Shown: positions 54,183 to 63,324 of the stretch, piece by piece | Layout: each line of letters starts with the position of its first letter | How positions within the stretch are numbered: the stretch's first letter is position 1 | NCBI GenBank assembly: GCA_963717085.1 | Contig: CAVQVM010000019.1 | Span: forward strand, 490,618-554,617 | Direction: 5' to 3' | DNA length: 64,000 nt | Origin: DASQUK01 sp963717085 | GTDB lineage: Bacteria > Actinomycetota > Acidimicrobiia > Acidimicrobiales > VFJN01 | Notes under the pieces: generated by a model | Told to the model about the DNA's origin: nothing | Seen by the model: only the letters and a program-made list of their open reading frames with translations | The model's database searches: none | Translations under genes and position numbers: made by a program

Positions 54183-55625
54183 GTGGCACACGACACGATC
54201 GACCCCTTCACACCGGCCGTCGAGCTGGCCGCGGCGGTGCGTCGAAAGGACGTGAGCCCGGTCGAATTGGTCGACCGCTACCTCGACCGGATAGACCGCC
54301 TCGACGGCCGGCTCAACGCCTTCTGCCACCGGGCCGACGACGAGGTGCGCAAGGCCGCGTCCGCCGCGGCCGACGCGGTGGTGACGGCATCGCCGGGCGA
54401 CCTGGGGTCCTTCCACGGCGTCCCGCTGCCGATCAAGGACCTCGTTGACGTGGCCGGCTGGCCCACGACCTACGGGTCCGCCGGCGCCAGCCCGGCACCG
54501 GCGACGACCTCGGACCAGGTCGTGAAACGGTTCGTCGAGGCCGGCTTTGTCCTGCTCGGCAAGACCACCACCTCCGAGTTCGGTGCCATCAGCTTCACCG
54601 AGAGCGACGCGCTGGGCATCACTCGGAACCCGTGGGACCCGGACCGCACACCCGGCGGGTCCTCAGGTGGCGCCGGCGCGGCGGTCGCAGCCGGGATGGC
54701 CCCCATCGCGCACGCCGCCGACGGCGGCGGGTCGATCCGGGTCCCCGCCTCCTGCAACGGCCTGGTCGGCCTCAAGGCGACCCGGGGCCGCGTCACGAAC
54801 CGCACGATCGAGGTCGAGGGCCTGGCTACGCACGGGGTGGTCGCCCGCTCGGTGGCCGACGCCGCCACCGCGCTCGACGTGTTGGCCCACCACGACCCCG
54901 CCGCCTGGTGGTCACCCCCGTCCCCGTCGGCCTCCTTTGCCGACGCCGTCATGGCGCGGCCACCCACGGGGCTACGGATCGGTGTGCTCTCCGATTCCCC
55001 CGTCGAGGGGGTCAGCGTGGACCCCGCGTGCAAGGCCGCGGTCGACACGGCCCTCCGAGCGCTCGAGTCGGCCGGCCACCGGGTCGTGGACACCCCCATC
55101 CCGATCCCACCGCCCCACGAGCTCATTGCCTCGTTCACCACGATCTGGAACGTCGGCGCCGCCGGGATCCCGCTCGCAGACGACAACGCCGTCGAATCCC
55201 ACAACCGGGCCCTGCGCGACGCAGCGCGAGACATCGACTCGTGGACCTACGCCCAAGCCGTGCAGCAGACCCAACGCTCGTCACGGACCATCGTCGAGGC
55301 ATTCGCCGCCCGGTTCGACCTCGTCGTCACACCCACGATGGCCTGCCTGCCGCCGCCGGTCGGAGCCTGGCGGGACGGCGTCGGCGAGAGCCCCCTCATG
55401 GCCCTGCTGAACTGCTACCCGCTGGCCGTGTTCACATCGCTGTTCAACGTGACCGGCCTGCCCGCCATCTCCGTCCCGATCCATCACGACGACCGCACCG
55501 GCCTCCCCGTCGGTATCCAGATCGTCGCCACACCCTGGCGCGAAGACCTCCTCCTCCAGGCGGCCCGCACCCTGGAGCTGGCACACCCCTGGGCCGACCG
55601 CCGCCCCGACCTCCGCGGCACCTGA
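54183..55625 (+). CDS. Amidase (amidase signature family)
   Basis: 480 residues from GTG. The Ser-cisSer-Lys triad is complete: Lys85 in PLPIKDLVDV, cis-Ser160 in TPGGSSGGAGAAVAAG and nucleophile Ser184 in AADGGGSIRVPAS. Hydrolyses amides to carboxylate and ammonia; related enzymes are often annotated as GatA-like, but no gatB/gatC is present, so it is a free amidase. Divergent from the AraC gene. Confidence 0.94.
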   Translation: MAHDTIDPFTPAVELAAAVRRKDVSPVELVDRYLDRIDRLDGRLNAFCHRADDEVRKAASAAADAVVTASPGDLGSFHGVPLPIKDLVDVAGWPTTYGSAGASPAPATTSDQVVKRFVEAGFVLLGKTTTSEFGAISFTESDALGITRNPWDPDRTPGGSSGGAGAAVAAGMAPIAHAADGGGSIRVPASCNGLVGLKATRGRVTNRTIEVEGLATHGVVARSVADAATALDVLAHHDPAAWWSPPSPSASFADAVMARPPTGLRIGVLSDSPVEGVSVDPACKAAVDTALRALESAGHRVVDTPIPIPPPHELIASFTTIWNVGAAGIPLADDNAVESHNRALRDAARDIDSWTYAQAVQQTQRSSRTIVEAFAARFDLVVTPTMACLPPPVGAWRDGVGESPLMALLNCYPLAVFTSLFNVTGLPAISVPIHHDDRTGLPVGIQIVATPWREDLLLQAARTLELAHPWADRRPDLRGT

Positions 55626-55947
55626 TACCTCGACAGACCCATTCCCCCTTGAGGGTTCTCCCGTGTTCTCCCGCCGTCGCTCACGCTCCTGCCGGCGCTG
55701 CCCGGCTTCGCGGGCCACAGGGTCGAGCGCACCCGCTGGCGGGTCTCGCCGCCGCCGGGTTCGCCGCGGTCGCCCTAGTCGGGGTCGGCTTGGACATCGG
55801 CGCGCTGACAGCCATCGCACGGGGACCAATGTCGTGCTGCGTGCGGCTTGCTAATACCAGGGTCGCTTTGCGCAGGGCGCATCAACCGCCGAGGACCACC
55901 GGTTCGCGCAGGAGGCCGGGCGGCAGGCTTCGGTCGTGCCGGCTCGG
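55626..55947. other. No gene recognised
   Basis: About 320 bp between convergent amidase and cyclase genes; a hydrophobic frame (LAGLAAAGFAAVALVGVGLD) may be a membrane-protein scrap. Confidence 0.4.
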
Positions 55948-56934
55948 CTAACGGCGAGCTGACCGGAGGCGCGAGACGTGCACGCTCCCGAGGCCCTTTA
56001 GCCGCTTGCGTCTCTGCGGCTCGATCACGAGCGTCATGGTGCCGCTGATCGCCTCGACGAAGGCGTCATCAGCGAGCACGGTGTCCGGAGGGGCGACGTC
56101 GACTAGGCGGCTCGCCAGATTGACCGCGCGGCCGAAGTAGTCGCCTCCCCGGGCGAGGACCTGACCGAGCGACAAGCCAGCGCGGGCCGAGGGCAGGTCG
56201 CCTGCGGCGCAGGCGTCGACGAGCTCGATCGCGCCCTGAGCCGCTTGGTCGGCGGTGGGGAAGACCAGCATCGCCTCGTCACCGATGAGCTTGACGACCC
56301 TGCCGCCCGCCTCTGTGATGACGTCGGAGGCGAGCGCCTCGAACCGGCCCAGCAGTCGTCCGAGTTCGTCTGTCTGCATGGAAGCGCTCGTGCGGGTGAA
56401 GCCGACGAGGTCCACGAATCCCATCGCCAGGGTCGGGTGGTCGCCGGCTTCCAGGGTGGTGCGGCGTCGGAGTGCCTCCTCGAGCCGGCGACGGAACGCG
56501 TAGAGGAGGACCCAACCAAGGTCCGAGTGCTGCACACCCCGCTCTGAGGCCTCGGTGAGGACCCGCTCGCGCAGCCCGAGCGCGGCCAGCTCCGCCATCG
56601 AGTCGACCTCGATCTCCGCGATTCGGCTCATGTGAGAGCTGACCATGCGCGCCTCGCGTACGATCGCGTCGAGCGCGGTGCGACGGTGATCGCCTCGGAC
56701 CGACTCGATGCCGTCGGCCGCGATTCGTAGGGCCCGTACGTCGTCCGTGGTGTAGGCGAACTCCTCCGGCGGTATGTCCGGGAAGCCCAGGGCCCGCCAG
56801 AGCGGATCCGCCACCTCGTGGCTTACCCTCGCCCGGGCGCAGACCTGAGGCCAGGTCAGCTCCTTCGGCCCGAGACGGACCAGCCGCTCCACGTCGTCGC
56901 CATCATCGACGCGCGGTTTCTCTCGATCAGGCAT
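55948..56934 (-). CDS. Class III adenylate/guanylate cyclase
   Basis: 328 residues. The N-terminal half (about 1-155) is the adenylate-cyclase regulatory domain common in mycobacteria (ELTWPQVCARARVSHEVADP then LWRALGFPDIPP, EEFAYTTDDVRALRI). The C-terminal cyclase domain has both metal Asp positions (TLAMGFVDLVGFT and RVVKLIGDEAMLVF) and the transition-state Asn/Arg in GGDYFGRAVNLASRLVD. It makes cAMP or cGMP in response to an unknown signal, perhaps pH as in Rv1264-type proteins. Confidence 0.92.
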   Translation of the reverse strand: MPDREKPRVDDGDDVERLVRLGPKELTWPQVCARARVSHEVADPLWRALGFPDIPPEEFAYTTDDVRALRIAADGIESVRGDHRRTALDAIVREARMVSSHMSRIAEIEVDSMAELAALGLRERVLTEASERGVQHSDLGWVLLYAFRRRLEEALRRRTTLEAGDHPTLAMGFVDLVGFTRTSASMQTDELGRLLGRFEALASDVITEAGGRVVKLIGDEAMLVFPTADQAAQGAIELVDACAAGDLPSARAGLSLGQVLARGGDYFGRAVNLASRLVDVAPPDTVLADDAFVEAISGTMTLVIEPQRRKRLKGLGSVHVSRLRSARR

Positions 56935-57092
56935 TTTGGATCGGCACCGACTCTACGGCCGCAGCCGCGTCACGCAGCGAACAGATCGGCCTGTGCCTAA
57001 ATCAATTCCCGCCCTCGCCTCGATCATGGCCAACGGTGAGCTAACGGACGATCCACGTGACCTGTTGGGCGCACGGTGTATGCGGGGGCCGA

Positions 57093-57580
57093 CTATTGGT
57101 CAGGCATTCGGAGGGTGAGGAAGTCCGCGAGGCTGGAGGCCGCTGGCGGGTCGAGGTTGCTGAGGATGACGACGACGTAGCCGAGCTGGGGGAATACCCG
57201 GAGGTCGCCGTTCATGCCGGGTGCTCCGCCGCCGTGACCGTAGTTGGGACCGGTTCCTGGCCGATGGTGAAGCCATATCCGTACTGGTCTTGTTGCTGGC
57301 GGGTGGCCTTGTCGAGCGTCGCCTTGGAGATCAGCGTTCCGGAGCCCAGTGCCTGTGTGAACCCCATGAGGTCGAACGAGCTGGCCGACCACGTCCTGCA
57401 CGATGGCCCTCGAGCCCGGAAGTACCGAGCGCCCGTCTCGCGACCTGTGGCGCCCAGGCGCGCGTCGCCCTGCACCGCTGTCGTCGCCGTTACCGAACAG
57501 GGCGACCGGCTTCGGCGGTCATCGCAGTGTCGGTGGATATGGCGTATGTCGAAGATTTTGGCGCGATCCATGATCCCCAA
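57093..57580 (-). pseudogene. Serine hydrolase (beta-lactamase class C-like) fragment
   Basis: Encodes FTQALGSGTLISKATLDKAT then QYGYGFTIGQEPVP, and in a shifted frame NYGHGGGAPGMNGDLRVFPQ, LGYVVVILSNLDPPAAS. This is the C-terminal half with the conserved HxG triad-like motif. The SxxK active-site region is missing and a frameshift is near 57240. Confidence 0.72.
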
Positions 57581-57651
57581 CGGCGAGATCCTGGCTTCAG
57601 GGCGCGTGGTGGGTCGTGCCGGGCGTTCTCACCAGCTGATGGACCGCCCGG

Positions 57652-58344
57652 TCATGGTCGCTGGGGAGTGGCGGCGTAGCCGACGAGTATGTCTGCGAGC
57701 TTCTTCGGGCGGCTGAGGGCCACGCAGTGGCCGGCGGCGATCTCGTCGGGAGTGATGCCAAGACGCTCGGCGGCGATTCGGCGCATGAACTCCGGCGGGA
57801 AGAAGCGATCCTCGGTGCACAGGACGAACCTCGTCGGCACGGCTGGCCAGGCGTCGAGTGGCCACGGGCTGTGGTACGCGGTTTGCGATTCAGAGCGCTC
57901 CTTGCTCAGTGCCTCCTCGGCAAGGGCGCGGGGCACATCGTGGTAGAACGCGACGAAGGGGTCATCATTGCCGGTCTTGCCGCCGTCTCCTCGGGCTTGC
58001 TCGTGCACGGCTTGTCGATAGCCGGTGTTGTCCCACCAGTCCGCGGGTGTCTCGCCCGGAGCTGGGATCATCCCAGCTACCAGCACGAGCGCGTCGACTG
58101 GAACGCGATCGGCCACCAGCGCGGCGGTGAACCCGCCGTACGACTGGCCAACCACGACCACGTCGTGGCGGTCACCGATGGCATCGACCACGGTGTTGGC
58201 GTACTCGTTCAGTCCGGCGGAGTCGTCGTCGCACGGGAGGTCCGGTGCGACGACCGCATGGCCCTGCTGGCACAACTCTGTCTCCACCAGATGCCAGTAC
58301 CAACCCACGTCGCCAGCGCCATGGATCAGCGCGAACGTCGCCAC
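57652..58344 (-). CDS. Alpha/beta hydrolase
   Basis: 230 residues with a complete triad: ALIHGAGDVGWYWHLV (oxyanion loop), VVVGQSYGGFTAAL (Ser in GQSYGG), FVLCTEDRFFPPEF (Asp) and AAGHCVALSRPKKLADIL (His). It belongs to the short, cap-less group related to salicylate/pimeloyl esterases and the Ndr-like hydrolases; the substrate is unknown. Starts ATG 58344. Confidence 0.9.
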   Translation of the reverse strand: MATFALIHGAGDVGWYWHLVETELCQQGHAVVAPDLPCDDDSAGLNEYANTVVDAIGDRHDVVVVGQSYGGFTAALVADRVPVDALVLVAGMIPAPGETPADWWDNTGYRQAVHEQARGDGGKTGNDDPFVAFYHDVPRALAEEALSKERSESQTAYHSPWPLDAWPAVPTRFVLCTEDRFFPPEFMRRIAAERLGITPDEIAAGHCVALSRPKKLADILVGYAATPQRP

Positions 58345-59044
58345 CGTTTCCTTCTCCCTCGATAGTTGGTACCGCTCGATCGCAGGAGCCGGCTCGGCGT
58401 AGTCCTATCCCCACGGCGAGGCCAAAGACGACGCTCCTGGGCCTTGAGCCGGTGGATCCGATTTCCGGGCTATACCCCCTGTGACGACGCGGTCGCGCTG
58501 AACGTATCGCGCTGGTCTCGTCACGGATCGCAGGCAATGCGCGGGGCGGTCCGGGTGGATCGCCAAGGAGCGCCCGACGACGGGTGCCCTTCCTTCGAGC
58601 CGCACTCGCCGGCCGAGGATCCGGTCGAGGACCCTGCCCCGGCGATCAGGGTGGCGCGCTGTCGGGTCTCGCCGAGGATCAGGAGTTCGGCAAGTTGGCA
58701 TTGCAGCTCGCGCCGTTGCACCGTCCGCACCGGCGGTACGGAGTCACCGATCGTCACCGAGCCGCGGCCAAGGGCCCTGGTCGCGCCGATGACCAGAGGT
58801 TTCTGCGTTCCCGGCGGGGTACACCAGGAGCCCGCTCGCGCCGCCGTGGCGCGGTGTACTTCACGGCGCTCCTCACTGGCAATCGGTCAGGGAACGAAGG
58901 TCCGCGGACCGAGCAAGGTGGCGAAGCGGCATTCCCTGGCGAGCCTGTCCTCAGGGAAAGGCTGGCTACTGAGGGCTTCTGACCTTCGTCGGTGCGGTGC
59001 TGCGGCCACCCCGACGGTTCCCACGCTGAGAGTAGGTTTCGTCA
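58345..59044. other. No gene recognised
   Basis: About 700 bp; short frames on both strands without motif or ribosome site. Possibly eroded sequence. Confidence 0.5.
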
Positions 59045-59422
59045 ATGGCATGCCGTATCAGTGAGCTCGTGCTCAAATGCCACGACCCCGAGGAGCTGGC
59101 GCGGTTCTGGTGCGAGGTCCTGGACTTCATAGTGCTCGCTAGCAACGAGAGCCTCATCGGGATAGGGCCGCGCGAAGGGTTCGGCGGCCCGCAGCCGGCG
59201 ATCATCCTCATCCGCAATGACGAGCCGAAGAAAGAGATTCTCCGGCTGCACATCGACGTCAACGCCACCGACCGCGATCAGGACGCCGAGCTCGAACGCC
59301 TCCTGGCCGCCGGGGCCGAACCCGTCGACATCGGTCAGACCGGGGAGGCCTCCTGGCACGTCCTCGCCGATCCCGAAGGCAACGAGTTCTGCCTGCTCAA
59401 GGGCCGCCTCGACCCACTCTGA
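59045..59422 (+). CDS. VOC family protein (glyoxalase-like)
   Basis: 125 residues: ISELVLKCHDPEELARFWCE, VLDF, then RLHIDVNATDRDQDAELERL and the end DPEGNEFCLLKG. A small single-domain VOC protein of the actinobacterial DUF-glyoxalase group, ligand unknown. ATG 59045; no strong ribosome site. Confidence 0.88.
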   Translation: MACRISELVLKCHDPEELARFWCEVLDFIVLASNESLIGIGPREGFGGPQPAIILIRNDEPKKEILRLHIDVNATDRDQDAELERLLAAGAEPVDIGQTGEASWHVLADPEGNEFCLLKGRLDPL

Positions 59423-59827
59423 TGGCCCTCGTCGGCAACGAAGGCCGCGCCCGGGTGGAGGGTGGATGTGCGACATGCCCGGCATGCAGTCGGCGGCCCG
59501 ACGGGTGGCACGGCGGAAAGCACTGGCCGTAGGTCGGGTCGGGGTTCTGCTTCATCGAGGTCAGCAGGTGCCTCGCCAGCCGGCCACCGCAACCGTGCTC
59601 AGCCCGCGTCGACGACGGATGTCGGATCATCATCGGGGTACGTCGATTCGTACCGCGGTACGAATCGACGTACCCGATGACAGTGGACCTAAGTGGACAG
59701 CTTCGAACCCTCAACCTGACCTATGCCACCTCGCTGACCTGGACATCGGTGGTGCGCGGGACCTCGCACCAGGGAAAGCCCAACCCGCTCCCCAAGTTCC
59801 ACGGTCGAGACCGCGGACTGCGCGGCC
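59423..59827. other. Intergenic with a long palindrome
   Basis: No supported gene; contains the 40-bp palindrome listed at 59636-59675. Confidence 0.5.
59636..59675. repeat. Perfect 40-bp palindrome
   Basis: The half-site GGGTACGTCGATTCGTACCG is followed at once by its exact complement, with no spacer. Flanking ATCGGG/CCCGAT extends the symmetry with one bulge. Confidence 0.9.
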
Positions 59828-60230
59828 CTTGAAGCCCGCCCGGGTCGACGCCCTAGTCGCCGGCTACCAGGCTGGCAGTACGATGATCGAGCTCGGCGCC
59901 GAGTTCGGCATCGACCGGCGCACGGTGTCCATCCATCTGCGTCGGGCCGGGGTGGACTCTCGCCCGGGTGGCCTCGATCGGGAGCAGGCGCGTGAGGCGG
60001 CCCGGCTCTACGACGCAGGCTGGTCGTCGGGACAGCTGGCCAAGTGGTTCGGCGTGAGCGCCGACACCGTGCTCAAGGCGCTTCGGCGAGCCGGAGTCGC
60101 CATTCGGCCTCGACGTGGCGGCCCGACGGCCAAGCGCACCGGCCCGACGTTCTGGCAAGCGGTTGCATACCGACCTGCCGAACGGCACGCAACCGTCTCT
60201 GCCAGGGTCTTCCGTCTAGCAGGGTGCTGA
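59828..60230 (+). CDS. Double helix-turn-helix protein (Hin-recombinase-like HTH), probably a remnant
   Basis: About 134 residues with two HTH units in series: RVDALVAGYQAGSTMIELGA then EFGIDRRTVSIHLRRAGV, and REAARLYDAGWSSGQLAKWF, GVSADTVLKALRRAGV. These match the HTH found at the end of serine recombinases and in small actinobacterial DNA-binding proteins. No recombinase catalytic domain precedes it and the start is unclear. Its last five codons and stop are supplied by the adjoining inverted-repeat element. Confidence 0.6.
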
Positions 60231-60322
60231 AATACGTCGGTAGGCCGCCTGCGCCTCGGCGAAGAGTCCAGCTCGCAGGCTCGGGCGACCGGCCGCGATG
60301 GGCAATTTCAGCACCCCGCTAG
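60216..60322. repeat. 107-bp nested inverted-repeat element (MITE-like)
   Basis: Ends CTAGCAGGGTGCTGAAAT and ATTTCAGCACCCCGCTAG are complementary at 17 of 18 positions. Inside, GCCTGCG/CGCAGGC and GGCCG/CGGCC form further stems, so the whole element can fold as one hairpin. It contains no gene. Confidence 0.8.
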
Positions 60323-60380
60323 CTGATCTCCGAACGCGACGTGTCGGGCGACGTGACACCCTTCTCCCATGTCCTTGGCC

Positions 60381-60812
60381 ATGAGCGAGCACGAGCGGCA
60401 GGAGTTCCTCGCCGGTGTCCACGTCGGCGTCATCTCGATCGAGCGAGCCGACGGCGCGCCGCTCACCGTCCCGATCTGGTACGGCTACGAGCCCGGGGGG
60501 CTCGTGTGGATCATCACCGGCGCCGAATCCCTCAAGGGAAGGCTGTTGAACGCCGCCCGGCGCTTCAGCCTCTGCGCGCAGACGGAGGAGCCACCCTTCT
60601 ACAAGTACGTCAGCGTCGAGGGACCGATCATCGACGTGGCACCGGCCGAGCTCGAAGCCGACCGACGCCCGCTGGCGCACCGCTACTTCGGCCCGGAGCT
60701 GGGCGACGCCTACGTGGCCAGCACCGACGAGGAAGGCAACCTCAAGTTCTCGATGCGCCCGACTCGCTGGTGGTCCGTCGACTATACGAAGCTCTCCCCA
60801 GCAACCATCTGA
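60381..60812 (+). CDS. Pyridoxamine 5'-phosphate oxidase family protein
   Basis: 143 residues with the PNPOx-like split barrel: VGVISIERADGAPLTVPIWY, GYEP, then GGLVWIITGAESLKGRLLNA, FSLCAQTEEPPFYKYVSVEG and RPLAHRYFGPELG. The arrangement is that of actinobacterial FDOR-type proteins, which bind FMN or F420. The exact reaction is unknown. ATG 60381 is preferred over 60369. Confidence 0.87.
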   Translation: MSEHERQEFLAGVHVGVISIERADGAPLTVPIWYGYEPGGLVWIITGAESLKGRLLNAARRFSLCAQTEEPPFYKYVSVEGPIIDVAPAELEADRRPLAHRYFGPELGDAYVASTDEEGNLKFSMRPTRWWSVDYTKLSPATI

Positions 60813-61064
60813 GGCTGCCGACCGTACGTCCGGGCCAGCAATATCACGCCAGAGCGACGCTCCTATGTGTTGTCAAGGATCAACGCCGGGGTGCTGGCAC
60901 ACCAGTGATGGGCCACGTGGGGCACGCTCTTATTAGGCCAGTGCGGTCCGGCGCGGGTGGCGGTGACGGGGCGGCAGGTCGCTCGGAGGACGATTCCCGT
61001 TGGGGAGTGTCAGGGCAATCTTGGGCCAGTCCCGTCACCGTGACCCGGTGGTGGCTACCGGTGC
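60813..61064. other. 3' flank of the IS110 element
   Basis: Non-coding; holds the transposase-distal end of the element. The exact element boundary is not visible because IS110 elements lack terminal inverted repeats. Confidence 0.4.
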
Positions 61065-62111
61065 TCAGGTAGGGATGTGCTGGAAGATCTCGCGTGCGAC
61101 GTAGCGCTTGAGCGCGCGGATGATCTCGGGCTTGGTGCGGCCCTCGGCGAGACGTCGTTGCATGTAGGCGACCGTGCGGGGTTCGCCTTGGCCGAGGCGG
61201 GTCAGCACGACCCGCCACAGGGCGTGGTTGGCTTGGCGGTTGCCGCCTTGGTTGAGGCGGTGCCGGCTGTTGGTCTTGCCCGACCCGGCCGGTACCGGGG
61301 CGACGCCACAGATCTTGGCCCAGGCTGCCTCGGAACGGATCCGGCCGGGGTTGTCGCCGGCAGCGGTGAGGAAGATGGCGGCAGTGTCCGAGCCGACGCC
61401 GTAGACCTCGAGCAGGGCGGGTGCGGTGGCACGCACCAGGGTGTCGATGTGGGCGTCGAGGGCAGCGATCTCGGTGTTGATGGCCTGGACCCGGCGGGCG
61501 AGGGTGACGATGGCGGTCTTGATCGCGTGAGCCCCTATGGGATCGCTGCCTGGCCGGGGACGTAGCGCTGCGGCCTGGCGGATCAGGGCCTTGGTTGTGA
61601 GCCCGCCAAGGCGATCGCGCAGGTCATCGGGTGCGGTGATGACCAGGTGCCGGAGCTGGCCGATGGTCTTGATCCGGATCGACCGAGCAGAGCGCTTGGC
61701 GACCAGCAACATGCGCAGCGCCTCGACGTTACCGGTGGCGGACTTCGCAGCTCCGCTGGCCCGGCCCGACAGGGCAGCTCTAGCGGCTTCGATGGCGTCG
61801 AGCTCATCGGACTTGCCGTTGCGGCGACGAGCCTGACGGTTCGGCCGGTCGACCTCGACCACCACGATGCCCGATGCCGACAGGTGCCGGGCGAGTCCGG
61901 CACCGTAGCTGCCGGTGCCCTCCACTCCGACCCGCTCCACCGGGCCGAAGGAGCTGAGCCAGCTCGACAGCTCGTGATAACCGGCTGGGGTAGTCGGGAA
62001 CGACCCGACACCGAGCACGCCACCCACCGGGTCGACCGCTGCAGCGACGTGGACATCGAGGTGGGTGTCCACGCCCCCGACGATTGGGCGCGTGACTTCT
62101 ACGATGGACAT
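61065..62111 (-). CDS. IS110 family transposase
   Basis: 348 residues, apparently intact. The N-terminal DEDD RuvC-like domain has IVGGVDTHLDVHVAA, ERVGVEGTGSYGAGLARHL and RNGKSDELDAIEAAR (Asp, Glu, Asp, Asp positions). The C-terminal Transposase_20 domain has YGVGSDTAAIFLTAAGDNPG and KICGVAPVPAGSGKTNSRHR, then NQGGNRQANHALWRVV with the region of the catalytic Ser (PAGSG). It recombines DNA through a bridge RNA in the best studied relatives. ATG 62111 (MSIVEV) is chosen over an upstream start because a hairpin ends just before it, as in the 51-kb copy. Confidence 0.95.
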   Translation of the reverse strand: MSIVEVTRPIVGGVDTHLDVHVAAAVDPVGGVLGVGSFPTTPAGYHELSSWLSSFGPVERVGVEGTGSYGAGLARHLSASGIVVVEVDRPNRQARRRNGKSDELDAIEAARAALSGRASGAAKSATGNVEALRMLLVAKRSARSIRIKTIGQLRHLVITAPDDLRDRLGGLTTKALIRQAAALRPRPGSDPIGAHAIKTAIVTLARRVQAINTEIAALDAHIDTLVRATAPALLEVYGVGSDTAAIFLTAAGDNPGRIRSEAAWAKICGVAPVPAGSGKTNSRHRLNQGGNRQANHALWRVVLTRLGQGEPRTVAYMQRRLAEGRTKPEIIRALKRYVAREIFQHIPT

Positions 62112-62380
62112 CTGCCATCCCTTCCTGTGCAACTGGGTTCAAGGGGTGGCACGCACGTCCCGGGAAGGAGATCGTGACGGGCAGGCTGTTGGCGCAGCTG
62201 GCCCGATCACCCTCCGGAACGGGGCGTGCCTCGTTGGAACCGGCGACCGTAGTCACACCCACCAGCAGCCCGGTGGACCCCAGTCCTGCTGGCCCTCCCC
62301 AGTCTCACTGGGCAATCTGGCGCGGGTGTCGGTGCGCCTGCGATCCGTAACCGACCAGAACGTCTAGCTGCAGCTGCTAC
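62112..62380 (-). ncRNA. Candidate bridge-RNA region of the IS110 element
   Basis: IS110-group elements encode the bridge RNA in the non-coding stretch 5' of the transposase gene. This region holds several inverted repeats (for example CCCAGT/ACTGGG near 62300). It also shares with the 51-kb copy a GAGGCACG box, a CGTGCGTGCCACCCC box, and a start-proximal hairpin. No RNA boundary can be read, so the extent is only indicative. Confidence 0.4.
62114..62150 (-). promoter_or_regulatory. Hairpin before the IS110 transposase start
   Basis: GCCACCCCTT and AAGGGATGGC (minus strand) pair at 9 of 10 positions, 2 nt from the ATG. The paralogous element has the same hairpin with different bases in the stem. 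Confidence 0.55.
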
Positions 62381-62656
62381 GTGAAACACACGACGCGGAC
62401 GGCTACCCAGCTCGCTGGCCGAGGAACCCGTGGCGATTCCTCGCGCCACCACATGAGATCACCGCGTGGGTATGGGGCGCGAACGGCATTGTGCGCGGAG
62501 GGGTAATTCAGTCGTCGTCGGGGCGGGCGCGTTGGGCGGGATACCACGGCGGCGACCGGAAGCCAATCCGTGTCCTGTGATGAAAGATGTATCAGGGAGG
62601 TCGGCCGGCGCTCAATCAGGCATGGGGCATGTGGCCCCGTGCGAGGAGGCAGAGCA
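62381..62656. other. Intergenic
   Basis: No gene seen between the IS110 left flank and the small gene at 62657. Confidence 0.4.
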
Positions 62657-62830
62657 ATGTCAAACCATAAGTCGTCGTCCTGGACCGGCCAAGGGTGGCA
62701 GGTCGGAGAGTGGCACGCCGGCGACCAGCCCGTCCTGCACCAGCCCTTCGACATTCCTACCCAGGTCCCCGTGCCCGATATCTGCGTCCAGATCAAGGGC
62801 CCAAGATCCGGCCCCCCCCTGCCTCAGTGA
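62657..62830 (+). CDS. Small hypothetical protein
   Basis: 57 residues, Trp/Pro-rich (SSSWTGQGWQVGEWHAGDQP, HQPFDIPTQVPVPDICVQIK). No domain is recognised. GAGGCAGAG precedes the ATG. Its stop overlaps the next start (GTGA), which supports it as a real, coupled cistron. Confidence 0.55.
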   Translation: MSNHKSSSWTGQGWQVGEWHAGDQPVLHQPFDIPTQVPVPDICVQIKGPRSGPPLPQ

Positions 62831-63324
62831 CCGAGGGGCGCCTGGAGATCGAGGGGTTGATCAGGGCCGCGATCCAATTGGAGTTCCCCGGCGCCTACGT
62901 CGATAGCACGTGTTCCAGGCCGGGCCTGCCGGCCGAGGAGGCCGCGGCGTTCGGCATCTGGACCGAGCCTCCCGACCCGCTGACCGACGCGCAGAAGGAA
63001 GTCATGCACACCAACCTCGCCCGGTCGATCGGGCGTCCGCCGGCCCAGACCATCGCCTTTCTCATAAACGAGCACTTCGTCCGCCGGCTTGCCGAGAAGA
63101 CCTGGAAGCCCGTGCGTGTGGATGACGAGGGTATCGAACAGCTCGACGGCGAGAACCACCTGAACACACTGCGGGTTGAGATGCAGCCGCCAGCGACGGT
63201 GGCCACCATCGTCGAGGGCTTCAACGAACGCGCGGTGCCCGACCCGCACTTCACCGTAACGATCGCCGAGACCTTCCAGGTGGAACTCGGCGAAATCGTC
63301 CACACGACCGGTGCGGAAGCTTGA
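62827..63324 (+). CDS. Hypothetical protein
   Basis: 165 residues from a GTG overlapping the previous stop by four bases. Acidic, mixed alpha/beta (IEGLIRAAIQLEFPGAYVDS, TIAFLINEHFVRRLAEKTWK, VATIVEGFNERAVPDPHFTV). No family is recognised. The middle gene of a three-gene overlapping set. Confidence 0.6.
   Translation: MTEGRLEIEGLIRAAIQLEFPGAYVDSTCSRPGLPAEEAAAFGIWTEPPDPLTDAQKEVMHTNLARSIGRPPAQTIAFLINEHFVRRLAEKTWKPVRVDDEGIEQLDGENHLNTLRVEMQPPATVATIVEGFNERAVPDPHFTVTIAETFQVELGEIVHTTGAEA

Noticed and set aside
54183..55625. Glutamyl-tRNA amidotransferase subunit A
   Set aside because: No gatB or gatC nearby; the amidase signature alone does not support a GatA role.
54632..55951. Long Arg-rich plus-strand frame inside the amidase gene
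   Set aside because: Out-of-frame shadow of the amidase, whose triad and signature are complete in the other frame.
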